From positions 1,178,001 through 1,242,000 of the forward strand of contig JBGAJN010000002.1 of assembly GCA_044224905.1 (NCBI GenBank): a stretch of 64,000 nt of DNA, written 5' to 3'. The DNA is from JBGAJN01 sp044224905 (lineage in GTDB: Bacteria > Verrucomicrobiota > Verrucomicrobiia > Limisphaerales > JBGAJN01). The notes under the pieces are model-generated. The model did no database searches, was not told the DNA's origin, and was given only the letters and a program-made list of their open reading frames with translations. Below, piece by piece: positions 52,024 through 60,934 of the stretch (positions are counted from its first letter, which is position 1; each line of letters starts with the position of its first letter). Both the position numbers and the translations under genes were made by a program.

Positions 52024-52997
52024 TTCACTGTCTCCTTCGCGGAATTCTGCTTCGCCGTGTCCGGCTGCGTGATGCTGCGGAACACTTCATCCAAACGTCC
52101 TTCTTCGGTATGCAATTCTTCCGTTTTCCAACCCGCCTGCGCGGCTGTCAGGGCGATGTCGCGGGCCAGAGCACCGTTCGCTTCGCCTTTCGGGAAGGCG
52201 CGGATCGCCACGCCCGAGGCGTCGTCCTTGAGCACGTTGGTGCGCTTGACGGTGCTGAGCTGGCTGAACTTGCTCGTCACGTCCGCTGCTTTCACGCCGC
52301 TCAAACGAACCACCACGGCGCCGGCGTATTCCGACTTGGCTTTCAATTCCGCCGGCGTGCCGTTGGCTACGATGTTGCCGCGGTCGATGATGATCGCGCG
52401 TGAGCACACGGCCTCGACTTCTTCGAGGATGTGCGTGGAGAAAATGATCGCCTTCTTTTCGCCCATCCGCTTGATGAGCGTGCGAATCTCGTGCTTCTGA
52501 TTCGGGTCCAGACCGTCGGTGGGCTCGTCGAGGATCAACACATCCGGGTCATGAATGATCGATTGGGCGAAGCACGTGCGGTGACGGTAACCCTTGGAGA
52601 GCGTGTCCACGCTTTGGTGAATCACGTTTTCGAGGAAGCACATTTCAATCGCGCGGTTCACCGCCTTCGCCACGTCGTCGCCGCGGAGTCCGCGCATTTC
52701 GGCGGCGAACTTGAGGAAGCCATGTACCGTCATGTCGGCATAGAGCGGGGCGTTTTCCGGCAGATAGCCGATCAGCCGCTTGGCTTGAATCGGCTCTTCG
52801 AGCATGTCGTAAGGGCCGACGTGGATCACGCCGGCGGTGGGCGGGATGAACCCGGTGATCATCCGCATCGAGGTGGACTTGCCCGCGCCGTTTGGCCCGA
52901 GGAAGCCCAGGACTTCGCCGCGTTCGACGGCGAATGACACGCCGTTGACCGCGATCTTCGTTCCAAAATGTTTTGCCAGGTTCTGGACTCTTATCAT
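52020..52997 (-). CDS. ABC transporter ATP-binding protein (GldA-like)
   Basis: Cytosolic ATPase of the exporter: Walker A GPNGAGKST (about 34-42), Q-loop LPEN, a degenerate signature LSKGYRHR, Walker B VLILDEPTDGLDP and switch FSTHILEE. Length 325 aa; the last 80-90 residues form the C-terminal extension usual for ABC-2 type ATPases. First gene of the four-gene operon (ATPase, permease, GldG-like, DUF4340), all joined by 4-bp overlaps or gaps of 10 bases at most. Confidence 0.94.
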   Translation of the reverse strand: MIRVQNLAKHFGTKIAVNGVSFAVERGEVLGFLGPNGAGKSTSMRMITGFIPPTAGVIHVGPYDMLEEPIQAKRLIGYLPENAPLYADMTVHGFLKFAAEMRGLRGDDVAKAVNRAIEMCFLENVIHQSVDTLSKGYRHRTCFAQSIIHDPDVLILDEPTDGLDPNQKHEIRTLIKRMGEKKAIIFSTHILEEVEAVCSRAIIIDRGNIVANGTPAELKAKSEYAGAVVVRLSGVKAADVTSKFSQLSTVKRTNVLKDDASGVAIRAFPKGEANGALARDIALTAAQAGWKTEELHTEEGRLDEVFRSITQPDTAKQNSAKETVK

Positions 52998-53203
52998 TTA
53001 GTGCTCCATTACCGATGAATTAATGCGGCAGCGCAATTTAATACGGCGAAAAACGCCGTCGCTGCCGACACGTTCTCCGTTCGGGTAGGAACGGATTCGT
53101 CGATTTAGACAAAGCGGCAAAAAAATGTTCAAGAAAAAGTTTTGGCCCGCGAAGGGTCGTCCGACGGGATAAAATGCGCCGCGATGATTGCGTGGCGGAG
53201 CGC

Positions 53204-54034
53204 CTACGCCCGCCATATATAGGCTTGCACGAACATCCGATTCCGCCCAACCGCTTCGAATTGGGAGTCCGCCGCTTCCAATCCGCAAAAGGGCCCGAGG
53301 AACGACTCGAACGAAACCCGATATCCCGCATGCTCCAGTTTCAGGAATATCTCCAGCATCTGCGGAAAGGTTTTGCGCGTCGGATGAAACTCGACTGCCA
53401 GATTGCGGATCGTGTTGATCGTGCCGGAGCTCAGCAAACGATCCAGCACGTCGAACTCGGCTCCTTCGATGTCGATTTTCAAAAGGTCGACCTCGTTGGG
53501 CAGGCTGGCGGCGAGATCCACGGCCTTCACTTTGCCGCTGCCAAGCGGATCGATCTTGCCCGTATCCACACCCGTGGACGAAAACGCGATTTCCCCGTCG
53601 GCGGTCCAGACCGCGCGATTAAGGACGTGCGCATCGGGGTAACCGGCGTTCGCGAGGTTCGCCTTCAGGATCCCGGCCAATTCCGCATCGGCCTCATACA
53701 CGGTCAGCCGGCACTGCGGATAACTCTGGAGAAACCAGATCGCACTCATGCCCACGTTCCCGCCGCAGTCGATGATCGTGGGGTTGGCCGATGACGTTTT
53801 GAAGGCGTACTGCCGATTGACCACGATCTCTTCGAACTGGGCGCGGGCCACGCCGATGTTGGTGCAGGTAAAGATTCCCCACGGCATTTTCAACGGGAGC
53901 GGACCCACGTCCTGCGCCTTGGTGACGGCGATGCGGCGCAAATAGTCGGAAGTTTCTTCGTTGGTTCGCGGCGCGCCGCCGCACGCAAAGCGGAGGCGCC
54001 TCAAGGTGGTTTTAATTCGGGCGGTGATTCTCAT
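53204..54034 (-). CDS. FkbM-family SAM-dependent methyltransferase
   Basis: A 276-aa protein. The Rossmann core shows IIDCGGNVGMSAIWF (SAM motif I, about 101-115), LTVYEAD (acidic SAM-ribose ligand), a C-terminal VDLLKIDIEGAEFDVL block and NLAVEFHP, the classic FkbM family end. It is cytosolic and probably O-methylates a sugar, lipid or glycan; substrate unknown. It is preceded by the VTT protein gene on the same strand and may belong to an envelope-glycan set with the glycosyltransferase at 36.9 kb, though they are not adjacent. Confidence 0.9.
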   Translation of the reverse strand: MRITARIKTTLRRLRFACGGAPRTNEETSDYLRRIAVTKAQDVGPLPLKMPWGIFTCTNIGVARAQFEEIVVNRQYAFKTSSANPTIIDCGGNVGMSAIWFLQSYPQCRLTVYEADAELAGILKANLANAGYPDAHVLNRAVWTADGEIAFSSTGVDTGKIDPLGSGKVKAVDLAASLPNEVDLLKIDIEGAEFDVLDRLLSSGTINTIRNLAVEFHPTRKTFPQMLEIFLKLEHAGYRVSFESFLGPFCGLEAADSQFEAVGRNRMFVQAYIWRA

Positions 54035-54133
54035 GGGAGGCCGTGGTTCGTGCGGCGCAGGGTTGTTTTGGTTCGGTGGGTTTAACGGCGTCGAAGGCGC
54101 GGCTGGGGCGGGTTTGGCTGAAGCTCGGCGGAA

Positions 54134-54775
54134 TCATGAGGTTCGCCAGTGAAGTTTCCTCTCTCGGACCGCGCGTCGCCAGTCCACTTTGGTGAATAGA
54201 TAAATCATGCCCAACAACACGCATTGGGAGACGACAAAATAAACTCCGAAATACGCCGCCATGCCGTCGAGTTCGTGATTGAGAATCTCCGCCGCCTTTT
54301 TCGCCGCCGCCGCCCAGAACGCATAACTCAGGAATCGTCCGCAGAAAAACGGGATGGCGATGCGGCCCAGTCCGAGCGGCGTCAGGCCATAGGCGATGAA
54401 CAGTTGATTCGAGGGCAGGGGACTAAACGCATACAGAAACAGGACGCTAAACGTCAGCGTCCGTCGCTCCTCCAGCAGTGCCTTGATCGCGTCGAGATTC
54501 TCGCGCGTCGCCGGGCGGAGGAGATTGTTGCGCAGGATCACCCGCGACAACTTGGCGAGCGCCACCCGGCCCCCGGTGGCCGCGCACGCGCCGACCAGCG
54601 CGAGGACGAACGGGTTGGTGTCGGGATGTTCGAAACCGATGTACGACATCGCCATCCAGGTCGGTGGCGCGAAGGCGGGGATGAGATTCAACGCGAAGAC
54701 AATCGCGAAAATAATCAGCAGCCCGAGCATGACGTTGGGAAAAGGAACAGTCGCTTCACGAGTCGGCCCCATCAT
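54134..54775 (-). CDS. VTT/DedA-like membrane protein
   Basis: A 213-aa protein with about five TM helices. The FSVLFLYAFSPLPSNQLFIAYGLT segment is characteristic of VTT/TVP38-like proteins, thought to act as lipid scramblases or transporters. The start may be at 54775 or the next codon, 54772; both are ATG. A third ATG at 54730 would remove part of the first helix. Role inferred from fold only. Confidence 0.78.
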   Translation of the reverse strand: MMGPTREATVPFPNVMLGLLIIFAIVFALNLIPAFAPPTWMAMSYIGFEHPDTNPFVLALVGACAATGGRVALAKLSRVILRNNLLRPATRENLDAIKALLEERRTLTFSVLFLYAFSPLPSNQLFIAYGLTPLGLGRIAIPFFCGRFLSYAFWAAAAKKAAEILNHELDGMAAYFGVYFVVSQCVLLGMIYLFTKVDWRRAVRERKLHWRTS

Positions 54776-54969
54776 GAACGACGCGGGGCAGCAATCCCAG
54801 CCCTTTCGTCGAATCTCCAGTCGGCGGGCCGTGAGTGGGTGCGAAACCGCCGCGTGCCGTCACCTCGCGATCGTGCCCGTTGCAAATCCTCGGATTCTTC
54901 CGTTGCGAAATGGCTACGGCTTGGCACATTCGCGGCGCACAACACATTCAACCATTACCCAACTCTGTG

Positions 54970-55755
54970 ATGAACATCTCCCGTCTTCGCCTTGGTTCGC
55001 TCCTCGCCATCGTCTGTGTCGCCGGTTCCGCCGCGCCCCTTAGCGCCGCCGTCGGACTGGGCGCGCGGCCGTTGCCCGGCGCGGAAGTGATCATCGATGG
55101 CTCGCGGAAGCTGCTCGATGAAAAATGGATCTACTGGGAAGGGCCGCGCTTCGCCTCCGCCATGCCCATCAAATGGAAGATCGTCGAAGACCCCGTCGAC
55201 AAGGGCACCGTCCTGATGACCGACGACCGCGCCGCCGACGGCGGCAAATACGGTGCGGCGGACATCGTCACCAAGAAGACCTATCGCGACTTCCGCCTCC
55301 ACATTGAATTCTGCGTGATGAACCCGCGCGGCAACAGCGGCGTGTATCTCCAGAACCGCTACGAAATCCAGATTCAGGAAGGCGACAAAACCAAGCACGG
55401 CATGGGCGCCGTCATCAACGAGACCGACTCCCCCTATCACTGCTTCAAGGGCCTCCGCCAGTGGAACGCCTACGACATCAACTTCCGCGCCGCGCGGTTC
55501 AAGGACGGCAAGCTCACCGAGAAGGCGCGCGTCTCCATGTATTTCAACGGCGAGAAAGTCCACACCAACGTCGAGATCCAAAAAGTCTGGGGCGGCAAGA
55601 ACTCCGGCATCGATGGCGGCAACGACGGCGGCAAAGGCATCACCGACGTGCCCGGCGGCCTCAAGCTCCAGTGCGAAGGCCACGACGTCCGCTACCGCAA
55701 CGCGTGGATCAAGGAACTCGACCTCAAAGAACCCAACACCGACTTCACGGAATAA
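54970..55755 (+). CDS. secreted DUF1080 (3-keto-disaccharide hydrolase-like) protein
   Basis: A 261-aa exported protein. Signal peptide (RLGSLLAIVCVAGSAAPLSAA), then a concanavalin-like jelly-roll with DFRLHIEFCVMNPRGNSGVYLQNRYEIQI, GAVINETDSPYHCFKGLRQWNAYDI and a final GLKLQCEGHDVRYRNAWIKEL. These segments define the DUF1080 family, some members of which hydrolyse 3-keto sugars made by glycoside oxidoreductases. The ATG at 54970 begins the signal peptide; earlier codons are not protein-like. It precedes the REP unit. Confidence 0.9.
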   Translation: MNISRLRLGSLLAIVCVAGSAAPLSAAVGLGARPLPGAEVIIDGSRKLLDEKWIYWEGPRFASAMPIKWKIVEDPVDKGTVLMTDDRAADGGKYGAADIVTKKTYRDFRLHIEFCVMNPRGNSGVYLQNRYEIQIQEGDKTKHGMGAVINETDSPYHCFKGLRQWNAYDINFRAARFKDGKLTEKARVSMYFNGEKVHTNVEIQKVWGGKNSGIDGGNDGGKGITDVPGGLKLQCEGHDVRYRNAWIKELDLKEPNTDFTE

Positions 55756-55779
55756 GTTCCGCTCCGTCAATTCCGAGTT

Positions 55780-55804
55780 GGTAGGGTTGCGCTGCGGCGC
55801 AACC
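55780..55804 (+). repeat. REP-like element, + orientation
   Basis: Head GGTAGGG runs into a perfect 8-bp hairpin GGTTGCGC (55785-55792), loop TGCG, GCGCAACC (55797-55804). An inverted counterpart lies at 56488-56513; the two flank the transposase gene. Confidence 0.72.
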
Positions 55805-55912
55805 GTGACTTATGGCCGTCAGCGAGCGGAGCGAAGCGAGCGCCTAAGGTATCGATTCAAATCCCACCAAGCAGATCCAACGCACGGGCGTGCTGCTCCG
55901 CCCGTTATTTCC

Positions 55913-55932
55913 GGCGGCGGCTTCAGCCGCCA
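55913..55932 (-). repeat. hairpin covering the transposase stop codon
   Basis: GGCGGC-TTCA-GCCGCC, centred on about 55923, contains the transposase stop codon (TGA on the minus strand) in its loop. It may be a third REP-like stem or a terminator stem. Confidence 0.5.
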
Positions 55933-56402
55933 CCGAAACGAATCTCATGCACGCGTCCGAAGTAAGGCCAATCCTCCGGACGTTCCACCAAACCGGCGCG
56001 CACGGGATTTTCCCGCACGTATTGCCATTTCTCCGCGTAGCTCTCCCCGTCACGCAGGCGATGATGGTATCCGCCGTCCTGAAATCGTCCGGCCGCGGGC
56101 AATGATTTCGCCAGCCGGTCTTTCCAGAAGGCGATCCACCGTTCGATGGTGAACTCCAAATCACGCGGGGCACAAAAGAGGTGCAGGTGATCGGGCATGA
56201 GCAGGTAGTCACTCACGAGCCATGCAGTGGCGGTATGTTCCCAGATATGATTAAGCGTGCGCTGAACCGAAGCCTGCGCGAGCCAGCGTTCTCGGTTGTC
56301 TGTGCAGACGGTGAGGAAAACCCAATTAGGACCGTCGAGCGTGACATGGACACCCTTGGCCGGAGTGCGCCGACCCGGTTCGCGAAACGGGATGTCGGAC
56401 AT
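55923..56402 (-). CDS. REP-associated tyrosine transposase (RAYT, Y1 HUH family)
   Basis: A 159-aa single-strand DNA transposase related to TnpA of IS200/IS605. The HUH motif is LMPDHLHLF, with the His pair near residues 71-73; the catalytic Tyr is probably in SYAEKWQYVRENPVRAGLV, the RAYT signature. Such proteins are immobile in most genomes and cut REP hairpins; here REP-like hairpins lie on both sides in inverted orientation. The ORF looks intact, so it may be active. Confidence 0.92.
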   Translation of the reverse strand: MSDIPFREPGRRTPAKGVHVTLDGPNWVFLTVCTDNRERWLAQASVQRTLNHIWEHTATAWLVSDYLLMPDHLHLFCAPRDLEFTIERWIAFWKDRLAKSLPAAGRFQDGGYHHRLRDGESYAEKWQYVRENPVRAGLVERPEDWPYFGRVHEIRFGGG

Positions 56403-56487
56403 CGGAAGATTCGTAACGAAGGAGAGCGGGTGGCGGAAGTCTATTTTTCATCTGCCGTTCGTCGCGCGTGACACGCGACGGAATAAT

Positions 56488-56513
56488 GGGCGGAGCGGCA
56501 GCTCCGCCCTACC
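56488..56513 (-). repeat. REP-like element, minus orientation
   Basis: Read on the minus strand it begins GGTAGGG and folds GGGCGGAGC around TGCC into GCTCCGCCC, a 9-bp stem. The GGTAGGG head is shared with the element at 55780-55804, while the stem sequence differs, as is usual among REPs of one RAYT. Confidence 0.75.
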
Positions 56514-56575
56514 AAATGGATTGCGCTGACGCGTCACCCATTCTTCGCGCGGTGGTGGCCAGCGAGCGCCGCCTT

Positions 56576-57811
56576 TTAATCCCTCACCGTCACGACGACC
56601 GGATGCGCGTAGTCGTTCCACAGGCGGTCCAGTTCCGCGGCGTCGGGGCGGCCGTCGGCGACGATGAAGCGGTAGCGCGAGACGTAGGGTTTGCCGGGCG
56701 TGATTTCCCAATCGCCGTCTTGTGACGGGGCAATGCAGAGTTGGGGGTTCTTCGGGTTCAAACGCAGCGGTTGCGGGAAGCGGAAGTTCTCCGGGTGAAT
56801 CAACACGGCCATGCCGGTGCGCTTGCCGCTCACGTCGCCGCCCATGTGGACCCATTTGCCCTTGGTGCTGTCGCCTTTCTCGCGGTCATCGCCGTTGCTG
56901 GTGAGCATGAAGACGGCGTCGGTCGGGTCCCACGCCGCATTGCCGCGCACGCCGAGTCCGCCGTAGTGATACTTGGGCAGTTTGAGCGGGGATTGACTGG
57001 CGCAGTTCTGCGTGGAGGTGAGGTCGAAGAGGTAGAATTGTTTCTCGCCGCCGAAGGGGCGGAACACGGTAAGTTCCCACGTCTCGCGCAGGACGTCCTT
57101 GGCCGCACCGCTGGTGTGATCGATGAAGCGGTGTTGCGAAACGAAGCCGGCATGGACGAGGCCGCTCCAGCTTTGGTCGAGCTTGTCGAAGCGGACTTCG
57201 CCGGTGAGCGCGCCGGATTTTTCCTTGCCCATGTTCCAGAAGTCCGGGTGGCGGCCCTCGAAGTCGGTGTCGGTCCAGCCGAACCAGATGCCGCGATGCC
57301 AGCGGTGGTCGGGCGGGTGATTGCCGGTGACGAGTTTCCCGCTCGGGCTGAACACGGGGTGGAGGTGGGCGCCGTGCTTGAAGTGCGCGGGCACATCGGC
57401 CGGCACGGGGCCGGGCGTGGCCTGGTATTGGAGAATGGGATGGCTGAAATAACTGATCCGCACCACGCCGGAGTCGTATTTCAAATTCACCAGGGGCGGA
57501 TCGAGCTTGGGATCGGCGGCCGCGTTCGCGAGTTGGAGGCGGTATGTTTTCTTCGATCCCTTGGGCATGAGCGGTTCCACGTAGGTGGCGCGACCGGCGG
57601 CGTCGACTTGCAGGGGCAACAGTTGGTCGTTGGGTGCGATGAGATGGTGCGTGCCGGCCTTCACACCCGGCAGGGCAAACGTGACGACGGATTCCTGTCG
57701 ATCAAGATCGCCGGCATCGACGCGAATCGAGCGGGCTTTCTCCGCGGCGAAGAGGGGCGTAACGAGCGCGAGAGCAAGCAGCGGCGAGGCAAGTCGTGGG
57801 GGAAGTTGCAT
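56576..57811 (-). CDS. secreted DUF6807 (PmoA-type) family protein, paralogue 2
   Basis: A 411-aa exported protein (signal peptide PPRLASPLLALALVTPLFA, ATG at 57811). It has the family markers SYFSHPILQYQATPGPVPADVP, NHPPDHRWHRGIWFGWTD, a central block DREKGDSTKGKWVHMGGD and FRFPQPLRLNPKNPQLC. It differs from the paralogue at 24364-25365 by a longer N-terminal beta module. Function unknown; likely periplasmic. It stands between the REP unit and tRNA-Lys. Confidence 0.85.
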   Translation of the reverse strand: MQLPPRLASPLLALALVTPLFAAEKARSIRVDAGDLDRQESVVTFALPGVKAGTHHLIAPNDQLLPLQVDAAGRATYVEPLMPKGSKKTYRLQLANAAADPKLDPPLVNLKYDSGVVRISYFSHPILQYQATPGPVPADVPAHFKHGAHLHPVFSPSGKLVTGNHPPDHRWHRGIWFGWTDTDFEGRHPDFWNMGKEKSGALTGEVRFDKLDQSWSGLVHAGFVSQHRFIDHTSGAAKDVLRETWELTVFRPFGGEKQFYLFDLTSTQNCASQSPLKLPKYHYGGLGVRGNAAWDPTDAVFMLTSNGDDREKGDSTKGKWVHMGGDVSGKRTGMAVLIHPENFRFPQPLRLNPKNPQLCIAPSQDGDWEITPGKPYVSRYRFIVADGRPDAAELDRLWNDYAHPVVVTVRD

Positions 57812-57915
57812 GCGGATCTTTTGCGTCCGCAGCGGGCGGAGGTCAAGCGTTCCTGTGACCGAGGAAATCGCTTGCACCGGTGGCACGTGTCGTCTAATTT
57901 TTCCGCCCCTTCGGT

Positions 57916-57991
57916 GGGTCGGTAGCTCAGTTGGTAGAGCAGTGCCCTTTTAAGGCATTTGTCCCGGGTTCGAGTCCCGGCCGACCCACCA
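57916..57991 (+). tRNA. tRNA-Lys (UUU)
   Basis: A 76-nt cloverleaf with CCA encoded at 57989-57991. Acceptor stem GGGTCGG/CCGACCC, D-arm AGCTCAGTTGGTAGAGC, anticodon loop CTTTTAA giving UUU, T-arm GGGTTCGAGTCCC. It is followed by the lactonase gene after 94 bases. Confidence 0.95.
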
Positions 57992-58085
57992 TTTGTTTTT
58001 TCCCGTTGGCGGGCAACTTTACGCTTCCCTGTCGGTCGACAAGTCCCCATCTTCACGTCCGTTCAACCGCAACTCCTTTGATACG

Positions 58086-59255
58086 ATGAAATGCTTTGCC
58101 CCCATCTCCCGTCGCCACTGTTTCGCCGCGCTCCTTTTGCTCGCGGTGCTCCCGCGGGCATCCGCCGCGCCCGCGGTGGATTCGGTGGTTTACATTGGCA
58201 GCTACACCGGGCCGAAGAGCAAAGGGATTTACACCTTCCGCCTCAACGGCACAACGGGCGAGGTGTCCGCGCCGGAACTGGCGGCTGAAGCGAAGAATGC
58301 CAGCTTCGTGGCCATTCATCCGAATCGCCGTCTGCTTTACTCCGTGGGCGAAACCGCGGACTTCAACGGCAAGCCATCCGGTTCCGTGACGGCGTTTTCC
58401 ATCGATCTGCCCACGGGCAAGCTGACGCGGCTCAATCAACAATCCTCCGTCGGCGCGGGCGCCACGCATCTGTCGGTCGATGCGATCGGCAAGAACGTGC
58501 TCGTGGCGAACTACGGTGGCGGCAGCATCGCGAGCCTGCCGATCAAAGCGGACGGTCGTCTCGGTGAAGCCACCGCTTTCATCCAGCATGAGGGCGGGAG
58601 CGTGGATAAGGCGCGGCAAAAGGGACCGCACGCGCATGGCATCTACGTCGATCCGGCGAATGCCTTCGTGTTTGTGCCCGACCTCGGAATGGACAAGGTG
58701 ATGATCTACCGTTTCGACGCGGAGAAGGGGAAGCTTGCGGCGAACGATCCCGCTTTCGCCGCCGTCGCGCCGGGTTCCGGCCCGCGGCATTTTGCATTTC
58801 ATCCGAGCGGCAACTTCGCGTACGTCATCAACGAAATGTTCTGCACAGTGACGGCGTTCAGCTATGACGCGAAGCGCGGCGCGCTAAAAGAGTTTCAAAC
58901 CATCTCCACGTTGCCCGGCGCGGTGGAAAAGGGATTCAGCACGGCGGAAATCGAAGTGCATCCGTCCGGGAAGTTTCTGTATGGCTCCAATCGCGGGCAT
59001 CACTCGATCGTCGTTTACGCGATCGACGAGCACACTGGCCGGCTCACGCTGGTGCAGCATCAATCAACCGAAGGCCAGACCCCGCGCGGCTTCGGCATCG
59101 ATCCTTCGGGCAACTGGCTGCTCGCCGGCAACCAAGGCACACATAACGTCGCGGTGTTCAAGATCGATACGGCCACGGGTAAATTACAATCCACCGGTCG
59201 GCGTCTGGAAGTTGGGTCGCCGGTTTGCGTGCGCTTCGTGCCCCTGACGAAGTAA
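58086..59255 (+). CDS. exported lactonase-family seven-bladed beta-propeller
   Basis: A 389-aa protein. Signal peptide RHCFAALLLLAVLPRASA, then seven propeller blades of the 6-phosphogluconolactonase (Pgl, PF10282) type: VVYIGSYTGPKSKGIYTFRL, SFVAIHPNRRLLYSVGE, NVLVANYGGGSIASLPI, KGPHAHGIYVDPANAFVFVPDLGMDKVMIYRF and GFGIDPSGNWLLAGNQGTHNVAVF. Because it is exported it likely opens sugar lactones or binds other ligands outside the cytosol rather than in the pentose-phosphate pathway. The ATG at 58086 begins the signal peptide. Confidence 0.93.
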   Translation: MKCFAPISRRHCFAALLLLAVLPRASAAPAVDSVVYIGSYTGPKSKGIYTFRLNGTTGEVSAPELAAEAKNASFVAIHPNRRLLYSVGETADFNGKPSGSVTAFSIDLPTGKLTRLNQQSSVGAGATHLSVDAIGKNVLVANYGGGSIASLPIKADGRLGEATAFIQHEGGSVDKARQKGPHAHGIYVDPANAFVFVPDLGMDKVMIYRFDAEKGKLAANDPAFAAVAPGSGPRHFAFHPSGNFAYVINEMFCTVTAFSYDAKRGALKEFQTISTLPGAVEKGFSTAEIEVHPSGKFLYGSNRGHHSIVVYAIDEHTGRLTLVQHQSTEGQTPRGFGIDPSGNWLLAGNQGTHNVAVFKIDTATGKLQSTGRRLEVGSPVCVRFVPLTK

Positions 59256-59361
59256 TTGGCGGTCTCGCTGGGGCGGGCGCCGAACCGCGTGCGTTCATCC
59301 GTCGCCGCGTTGAATAACGGGCGGCGAAATCCATCTGACATTCTGCAGCCCATCTCATCTT

Positions 59362-60921
59362 ATGAACCGGAACTCTCTTCTTGTCTCCACGTCGCTCGCG
59401 CTGATTGCTTCCCTTGGTTTCACTCTGTGCCCCGCCTCCGGTGCGGATGCGGCAAAGCCGGTCGCACTCAAGTCGGTCTTCAAAGCCGGCTTCGCCGAGC
59501 GCGACATCACGCCCGACATCGGCATGGAAGCGCCCGGTGGCTACGGGAAAAGTTTTCACAGGACTTTTCACGATCCGTGCAAGGTCCGCGCGGTCGTGTT
59601 TGACGACGGAAAGAAACGCGTCGCGCTCGTCGGACTCGATCTCCTCTTCGTCACCCGCGCCATCGTGCTCGAAACGCGTGCGGAAATTCAGAAGCGCTGT
59701 GGCATTCGCCCGGACAGCGTGCTCATTGGTGCGTCGCATTCCCACTCCTCTGGGCCCATCGGCATGGGTGAGCCGGGCGACTACGACAACGCCTCACCGC
59801 TCGTGAAGGAACTCGTCAACGACAAGTCGATCGTCTCCAACCCTGGCTACACCCTGTTGCTCAAGAAGCAGATCGTTGACGCCGTCGTCGCCGCTGACGC
59901 CGCGCGCGTCGACGCGAAGCTCGCCGTGGGCTATGGGCACGAGGACAAGGTGTCGTTCAATCGCCGCCTTCGCATGAAAGGAGGCATGACTTTCTCCCAT
60001 CCCGGAGCAGGCAATCCCGACATCGTCGGCTACGCGGCGCCGATCGATCCGCAAGTCGGCACCGTGGGCGTGTGGGATATGAAGACGAACCTGCTCGGCG
60101 TGGTGGTCAATTTCTCCTGCCATGCGACGACAAGTCCCGGCGGCATCTCGGCGAGCTGGATTGGTTCGATGGAACAAGCGTTGCGCGGCGCGACCGGCCA
60201 CGCTGCATTGCCGGTCGTGTTCATGCAGGGCGCGTGCGGTGACGTGACACAGGTGGACAACCTCGCGAAGTTTGCGAACCCCGCACCCGAGGAATGGTGG
60301 TCCATCGTTGGCGGGCGCGTCGGTGCGGAAGCATTCAAAACGCTGCTGCTTATCCGTCGCGGCGCAAACAGCGACATCCCCGTGGATGCGCGGCAAAAGG
60401 TTTGGAAAGTTCAGCGCCGGATCCCGACATCCGAGAAGGTTGCGCGCGCGCGTGAAGTCGTCGAACAGGGCCCGACGAAAGCTGGCGCGACCGAGTGGAC
60501 GTTCGCGAAGGAGACGTTGATGCTTGATGCGGTGGCCAAGGCGCGGCCCGAGGTCGAGGTGGAAGTGCAGGCGATTCAAGTGGGCCCGGCGGTGTTCGTG
60601 TCGAATCCGGCGGAGTATTTCGTGCAGTACGGACTCGATATCAAAAAGGGCAGCAAGTTCCCGTTCACCTTTCCGGTGGAACTCGCCAACGGAATCGTCG
60701 GCTACGTGCCGACCGAGGAAGCGATGGGGCCGAACGGCGGCGGCTACGAAACGCGCCTCACCTCGTATAGCAATCTCGAAGTTTCCGCCGGGCGGCAGTT
60801 CGCCAACACCGGCATTGCCCTCGCCAACGAGATGACGCCCGGTGTTGTGCCGCAACCGCCACCCGCGCCGCCTTTCCGCGCGCCGTGGGCTTATGGAAAT
60901 CTGCCGCCGGAGTTGAAGTAA
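59362..60921 (+). CDS. neutral/alkaline ceramidase-like amidase
   Basis: A 519-aa exported protein (signal peptide LLVSTSLALIASLGFTLCPASG). The neutral-ceramidase N-terminal domain is seen in FKAGFAERDITPDIG, then IGASHSHSSGPIG (zinc His pair), NFSCHATTS and MQGACGDVTQVDN. Many bacterial members of this family hydrolyse amides other than ceramide. The lactonase gene lies 106 bases upstream and both may be in one unit. The ceramidase C-terminal Ig-like domain is reduced. Confidence 0.92.
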   Translation: MNRNSLLVSTSLALIASLGFTLCPASGADAAKPVALKSVFKAGFAERDITPDIGMEAPGGYGKSFHRTFHDPCKVRAVVFDDGKKRVALVGLDLLFVTRAIVLETRAEIQKRCGIRPDSVLIGASHSHSSGPIGMGEPGDYDNASPLVKELVNDKSIVSNPGYTLLLKKQIVDAVVAADAARVDAKLAVGYGHEDKVSFNRRLRMKGGMTFSHPGAGNPDIVGYAAPIDPQVGTVGVWDMKTNLLGVVVNFSCHATTSPGGISASWIGSMEQALRGATGHAALPVVFMQGACGDVTQVDNLAKFANPAPEEWWSIVGGRVGAEAFKTLLLIRRGANSDIPVDARQKVWKVQRRIPTSEKVARAREVVEQGPTKAGATEWTFAKETLMLDAVAKARPEVEVEVQAIQVGPAVFVSNPAEYFVQYGLDIKKGSKFPFTFPVELANGIVGYVPTEEAMGPNGGGYETRLTSYSNLEVSAGRQFANTGIALANEMTPGVVPQPPPAPPFRAPWAYGNLPPELK

Positions 60922-60934
60922 GTTCCCGTCGCGC

